Shown here piece by piece: positions 3,906-6,641 of a stretch of 6,641 bases of DNA; within the stretch, counting starts at the first letter, position 1, and the number at the start of each line of letters is the position of its first letter. Source of the stretch: Chloroflexota bacterium (GTDB lineage: Bacteria > Chloroflexota > Anaerolineae > UBA4142); NCBI GenBank assembly GCA_016200825.1, contig JACQEA010000115.1, positions 1-6,641 on the forward strand, written 5' to 3'. The notes under the pieces are model-generated. The model did not search any database. It was not told the DNA's origin and worked only from the letters and a program-made list of their open reading frames with translations. The position numbers were made by a program, and so were the translations under genes.

Positions 3906-6194
3906 ATGAACGCGTTCATTCCCGCGCGCGATTCAACGCGCGCATTTCATCCGTTGCGCGGATTAATTTCGCCGCTCTCCGCATCGGTCGCAGAAAACTA
4001 TCTCGCGCGGTACAGCGCGCCCGGCGATCTAGTTCTCGATCCGTTCGCGCGCGATGCAACGCTCGCGCGCGTCGCGCAAAAAATGGAGCGCAGCGCGATT
4101 GTCGTCGCGAGCGATCCGGTCTGGAGCTGGATCGCGCGCGCGCTTGCCGCGCCGCCGCCCGCGTCCGAAGTGGATGCCGCGCTCGCGCGTTGGGGCGACG
4201 CGCTCAAAGACGATACGCCGCTGCGCGCGCACATTGATCAACTGTACACGACGATCTGCGCGAATTGCGCGCGCCCAACTCCGGTAGATTTTTTTGTGCG
4301 CGCGCAAACGGGCGATCTCTTGCGCCGTCAGTACACCTGCGCGCACTGCGGCGCAACCCGCGCCGACCCCGCCACGCCGGACGATTTTCAACGCGCGGCG
4401 CAATTCGATGCGCGCGGATTTCATTTTCATTTCGCGTTCGAGCGCGTGGTGCCCGAAGAAAATTTGCACGCCGAACGCATTCGCAAAATTCTCGCGCTGT
4501 ATACGCCGCGCAATCTGTACGCGCTCGTCACGTTGACACTCAAAGCGGACACGCTTTTTCGCGAGCCGCGCCCGCGCGCGATTATTACACTGCTCTTGCT
4601 TCATCTTTTGAATCGCGGCACCTCATTCTACATCACACCTGAACTTGATGCCTCAGCAGAATTCGCGCCTCATTCAGAATTTTTGGAATTCAATCTCTGG
4701 CGCGAACTCGAACGCGCGGCGCGCGAACTCCGCGCACTCGAACCGATTACCGCGCTCGCAGAGAACGCGCGCGAAGTAAAATATAGTGGATTACCGCGCG
4801 CGTTCGTGGGGCGCGGCAACGCGCATTCGCTCGCGCGCGAGCTCGGCGCGGAATCAATCGCGTTTGTATTCACCGCGCCGCCCGTGAGCCGCGTGCCGTT
4901 GTGGGCGCTCGCGTATTTTTTTGGCGCGTGGGTTTTTGGCAGAGCCGCGGTGAAAAAACTCGCGCCGTATCTCGATGCGGATAAAGACGCGGCGTGGGAA
5001 CGGCGCTGGTATTCCGAATCGTTTGCGCGCGAAATAATTTCGCTCGCGCAAATACTGCGCGTGAACGCGCGCGCCGTATTTGCTTTCACCGACGCGCGGC
5101 ACGTCGTCAGCGATTCGCTGTTGCTCGCCGGCGCGGGTGCGCATTTGGAACTGGAAACATTTCTATTTCAATCGCGCGAGGGTGATCTGCCGCGCCGCGA
5201 ATTTCAAGATGTGTCCGGAGAATATCGGGTCACGTGGCTTCGCCGCGCGCCCGCGCCCAAACCACTTTTGAGCGCGCCCGATCTCGCCGCGCAGATCCGC
5301 GCCGCCGCGCTCGCGGGCGCAAAAGAAATTCTCGCGCGGCGCGGTGAAGCGTTAGCGTATTCGTGGATTCATCACGCCGCGTTCACGCGCGCGACGCGCG
5401 AAGGCTGGCTCGAACTCGCGGCGCAAACCAAACTCGCCGCGCCGATCCATTTGTTTGTTGCCGACGCGGTGCGCGAAGGATTGCGCGCAGGGTACGCGCA
5501 GGATTTGGATCATTATGAAAACGCGGATTTATTTTTGTGGCGGCGTTCCAGCGGCAAAACCGATCCGCCGCTGATCGATCGCGTGCACGCGGCGGTGCGC
5601 GCCGAGTTGGCGCGCGCAAAAAATATTTCGCGCGCGGATCTCGACGACGCGCTTTATCGCCAATTCCCGGACGAATTGACGCCGGAGGCGGGCTTGATCG
5701 CGCGGTGCGCGCGCGTGTATGCAGAAGAACGCGGTGACGGATATGAATGGCGCGCGCGCGATGAAGCGCGCGAAAAATCACGCGCGGGTGAATTGCTCGC
5801 GCGTTTAAGTGAAAAGTTGGGGTACGAAAACGCGCGCGCGGTCGCGCCGTTTGATTGGGCGTGGCAAGAAAATGGGGAAAGTGTATTCGGATTTGTTTGG
5901 CGCGCGCAGTTTGAGGAATTGGCGCGCGTGCATTTGCCGCCCACCAAAGGTTTTTTGTTGATTGCCGACCACGATTTGGAATTTTTCCAAGCGCGCGTCA
6001 ACCGCGTGCCACACTGGGTCGAATTATTTTATGAAGCGGGCTGGGATTTTTTGCGCGTGAGCGCCATCGAAAAAATCGCGCGCGCGGAAAAATTTTCGCG
6101 CGAGGAATTTGGTTTGCTCGCAGGATTGTTAGACGAAAGCAAAAAACAATTCGCGTTGTCGGGAATTTCAATTACGGGACAACACCTCGCCTAA
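3906..6194 (+). CDS. DNA methyltransferase-like protein with Zn ribbon and degenerate catalytic motifs
   Basis: The protein has 762 residues and the layout of amino-methyltransferases acting on adenine N6 or cytosine N4 in DNA. Residues 15-50 read HPLRGLISPLSAS then SAPGDLVLDPFARD, matching the SAM-binding motif I region, but the usual Gly-Ser-Gly after DPF is Arg-Asp-Ala. Residues 118-148 form a Zn ribbon (C118, C121, C145, C148). Residues 192-212 (IRKILALYTPRNLYALVTL) match the TPRNL segment known from Zn-ribbon adenine methylases. Residues 321-345 align with the motif IV region (DPPY then VPYxELSDFFYVW in active enzymes), but read TAPPVSRVPLWALAYFFGAW: the catalytic Asp and Tyr are Ala324 and Val327. 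Residues 380-425 look like the closing Rossmann strands. Residues 455-625 are helical and unassigned, and 630-725 may be a decayed nuclease-type fold. ATG at 3906 is chosen because of the promoter just upstream; longer in-frame starts run through both promoters and the isomerase gene. The gene is monocistronic. Methyltransferase ancestry is fairly sure, activity is doubtful. Confidence 0.75.
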   Translation: MNAFIPARDSTRAFHPLRGLISPLSASVAENYLARYSAPGDLVLDPFARDATLARVAQKMERSAIVVASDPVWSWIARALAAPPPASEVDAALARWGDALKDDTPLRAHIDQLYTTICANCARPTPVDFFVRAQTGDLLRRQYTCAHCGATRADPATPDDFQRAAQFDARGFHFHFAFERVVPEENLHAERIRKILALYTPRNLYALVTLTLKADTLFREPRPRAIITLLLLHLLNRGTSFYITPELDASAEFAPHSEFLEFNLWRELERAARELRALEPITALAENAREVKYSGLPRAFVGRGNAHSLARELGAESIAFVFTAPPVSRVPLWALAYFFGAWVFGRAAVKKLAPYLDADKDAAWERRWYSESFAREIISLAQILRVNARAVFAFTDARHVVSDSLLLAGAGAHLELETFLFQSREGDLPRREFQDVSGEYRVTWLRRAPAPKPLLSAPDLAAQIRAAALAGAKEILARRGEALAYSWIHHAAFTRATREGWLELAAQTKLAAPIHLFVADAVREGLRAGYAQDLDHYENADLFLWRRSSGKTDPPLIDRVHAAVRAELARAKNISRADLDDALYRQFPDELTPEAGLIARCARVYAEERGDGYEWRARDEAREKSRAGELLARLSEKLGYENARAVAPFDWAWQENGESVFGFVWRAQFEELARVHLPPTKGFLLIADHDLEFFQARVNRVPHWVELFYEAGWDFLRVSAIEKIARAEKFSREEFGLLAGLLDESKKQFALSGISITGQHLA

Positions 6195-6641
6195 ATTTTC
6201 TCCCTCTTTGATGACGTACGTCGGAACGCCGCCCTCGGATAATTCCACGACCGCCGCGTTCGTTTCGCCGTGACCGCCAAACGTATTTACATCCACCAGC
6301 ACCGCGATCACGCGCGTGCCGCGTCGGCGCAGTTCACGCGCGGATTTGATCCATTCGATTTCCGGCGACGGCGACACCACCACCACCGTATCGCCGCGCC
6401 CCAAATGCAAGCCCTCGATGCCGATCACATTTCCAAACGGCGTTTTACCTTCCGCGCGCAAAACCGCGAGCGCTTCCAACAAGCGCGTCAATTGTCGTTG
6501 GCCGCGATCGGGTGGAACGATTTCGCGCGCGTGACCGTACGCGGCAAATCCAACCGCGCGTTGATGATCCAAATAATATCGCGCGATAGACGCCGCGAGC
6601 GTGACGCAATATTCTTCGGTGCTGGGCGGCAACCGCAGCGC
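6168..6641 (-). CDS. DUF58 family protein, C-terminal part (5' end outside window)
   Basis: The visible 157 residues are the C-terminal half of a DUF58 protein, a family with a vWA-like fold usually encoded next to MoxR-type AAA ATPases and transglutaminase-like proteins and thought to act at the membrane or envelope. The frame is open to the window edge, so the TTG at 6632 is internal and the true start lies beyond 6641. Diagnostic segments are STEEYCVTLAASIARYYLD, RAVGFAAYG, the Pro-Asp-Arg-Gly motif in VPPDRGQRQL, LLEALAVLRAEG, GDTVVVVSPSPE and the strand-turn RGTRVIAVLVDVNTFGG. The protein ends in TGA at 6170-6168. Its last 27 bases overlap the 3' end of the convergent methylase-like gene. 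MoxR or other partners, if present, must lie upstream on this strand outside the window. Confidence 0.85.
   Translation of the reverse strand, partial: ALRLPPSTEEYCVTLAASIARYYLDHQRAVGFAAYGHAREIVPPDRGQRQLTRLLEALAVLRAEGKTPFGNVIGIEGLHLGRGDTVVVVSPSPEIEWIKSARELRRRGTRVIAVLVDVNTFGGHGETNAAVVELSEGGVPTYVIKEGENLGEVLSRN

Noticed and set aside
4029..4604. 191-codon minus-strand open frame inside the methylase-like gene
   Set aside because: It is an Arg/Ala-rich shadow caused by the lack of stop codons in CGCG-rich DNA. The plus-strand frame carries recognisable motifs and this one does not.
3906..6194. Complete active restriction-modification system
   Set aside because: No separate restriction endonuclease or specificity gene is present, and the methylase-like protein lacks the catalytic DPPY motif.

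Overview
The window looks like chromosomal DNA from an uncultured bacterium, most plausibly a member of the Chloroflexota (Anaerolineae-like). This is an inference from three things. Proteins with long Thr-Pro stalks, a DUF58 protein of the kind common there, and a Zn-ribbon DNA-methylase-like protein occur together. Codon use is bimodal, with GCG Ala and CGC Arg beside AAA, ATT, TTT and AAT. A short palindromic intergenic element carries a GTCATTCTGAG end. No RNA genes, CRISPR arrays, transposase genes or phage genes are visible.

Layout. Bases 2-319 (+) hold the 3' end of an OppC/DppC-type ABC transporter permease. It ends at a hairpin terminator (352-391) that separates it from a convergent two-gene unit on the minus strand (2469 down to 395). 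That unit encodes a membrane-anchored helical protein and, 11 bases after its stop codon, a membrane-anchored protein with a Thr/Pro stalk and a small C-terminal domain. Bases 2470-2795 have no gene. They hold a 13-base dyad, a 141-base imperfect palindrome resembling a miniature element, and a small hairpin at the end of the next gene. Bases 2796-3803 (-) encode a lipoprotein parvulin-type peptidyl-prolyl isomerase (SurA/PrsA-like) starting with TTG behind a strong Shine-Dalgarno.

The 102 bases from 3804 to 3905 hold two back-to-back sigma70-type promoters. One drives the isomerase with a normal short leader. The other is an extended -10 promoter that would start transcription about 2 bases before the ATG of the next gene, giving a leaderless mRNA. 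That gene (3906-6194, +, 762 aa) is the most interesting item. It has the architecture of an N6-adenine/N4-cytosine DNA methyltransferase with an inserted Zn ribbon, but motif I and the catalytic DPPY-type motif are both eroded. It also carries a C-terminal domain that may be a decayed nuclease fold. Its last 27 bases overlap, tail to tail, the 3' end of a DUF58 gene on the minus strand (6168-6641), which runs off the window.

How the genes work together. Four of the six concern the cell envelope or transport: the permease, the two anchored proteins and the foldase lipoprotein. The foldase plausibly acts on exported proteins generally, but nothing in the sequence ties it to these neighbours. 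The methylase-like gene is transcribed alone from its own promoter and has no recognisable restriction partner in the window.
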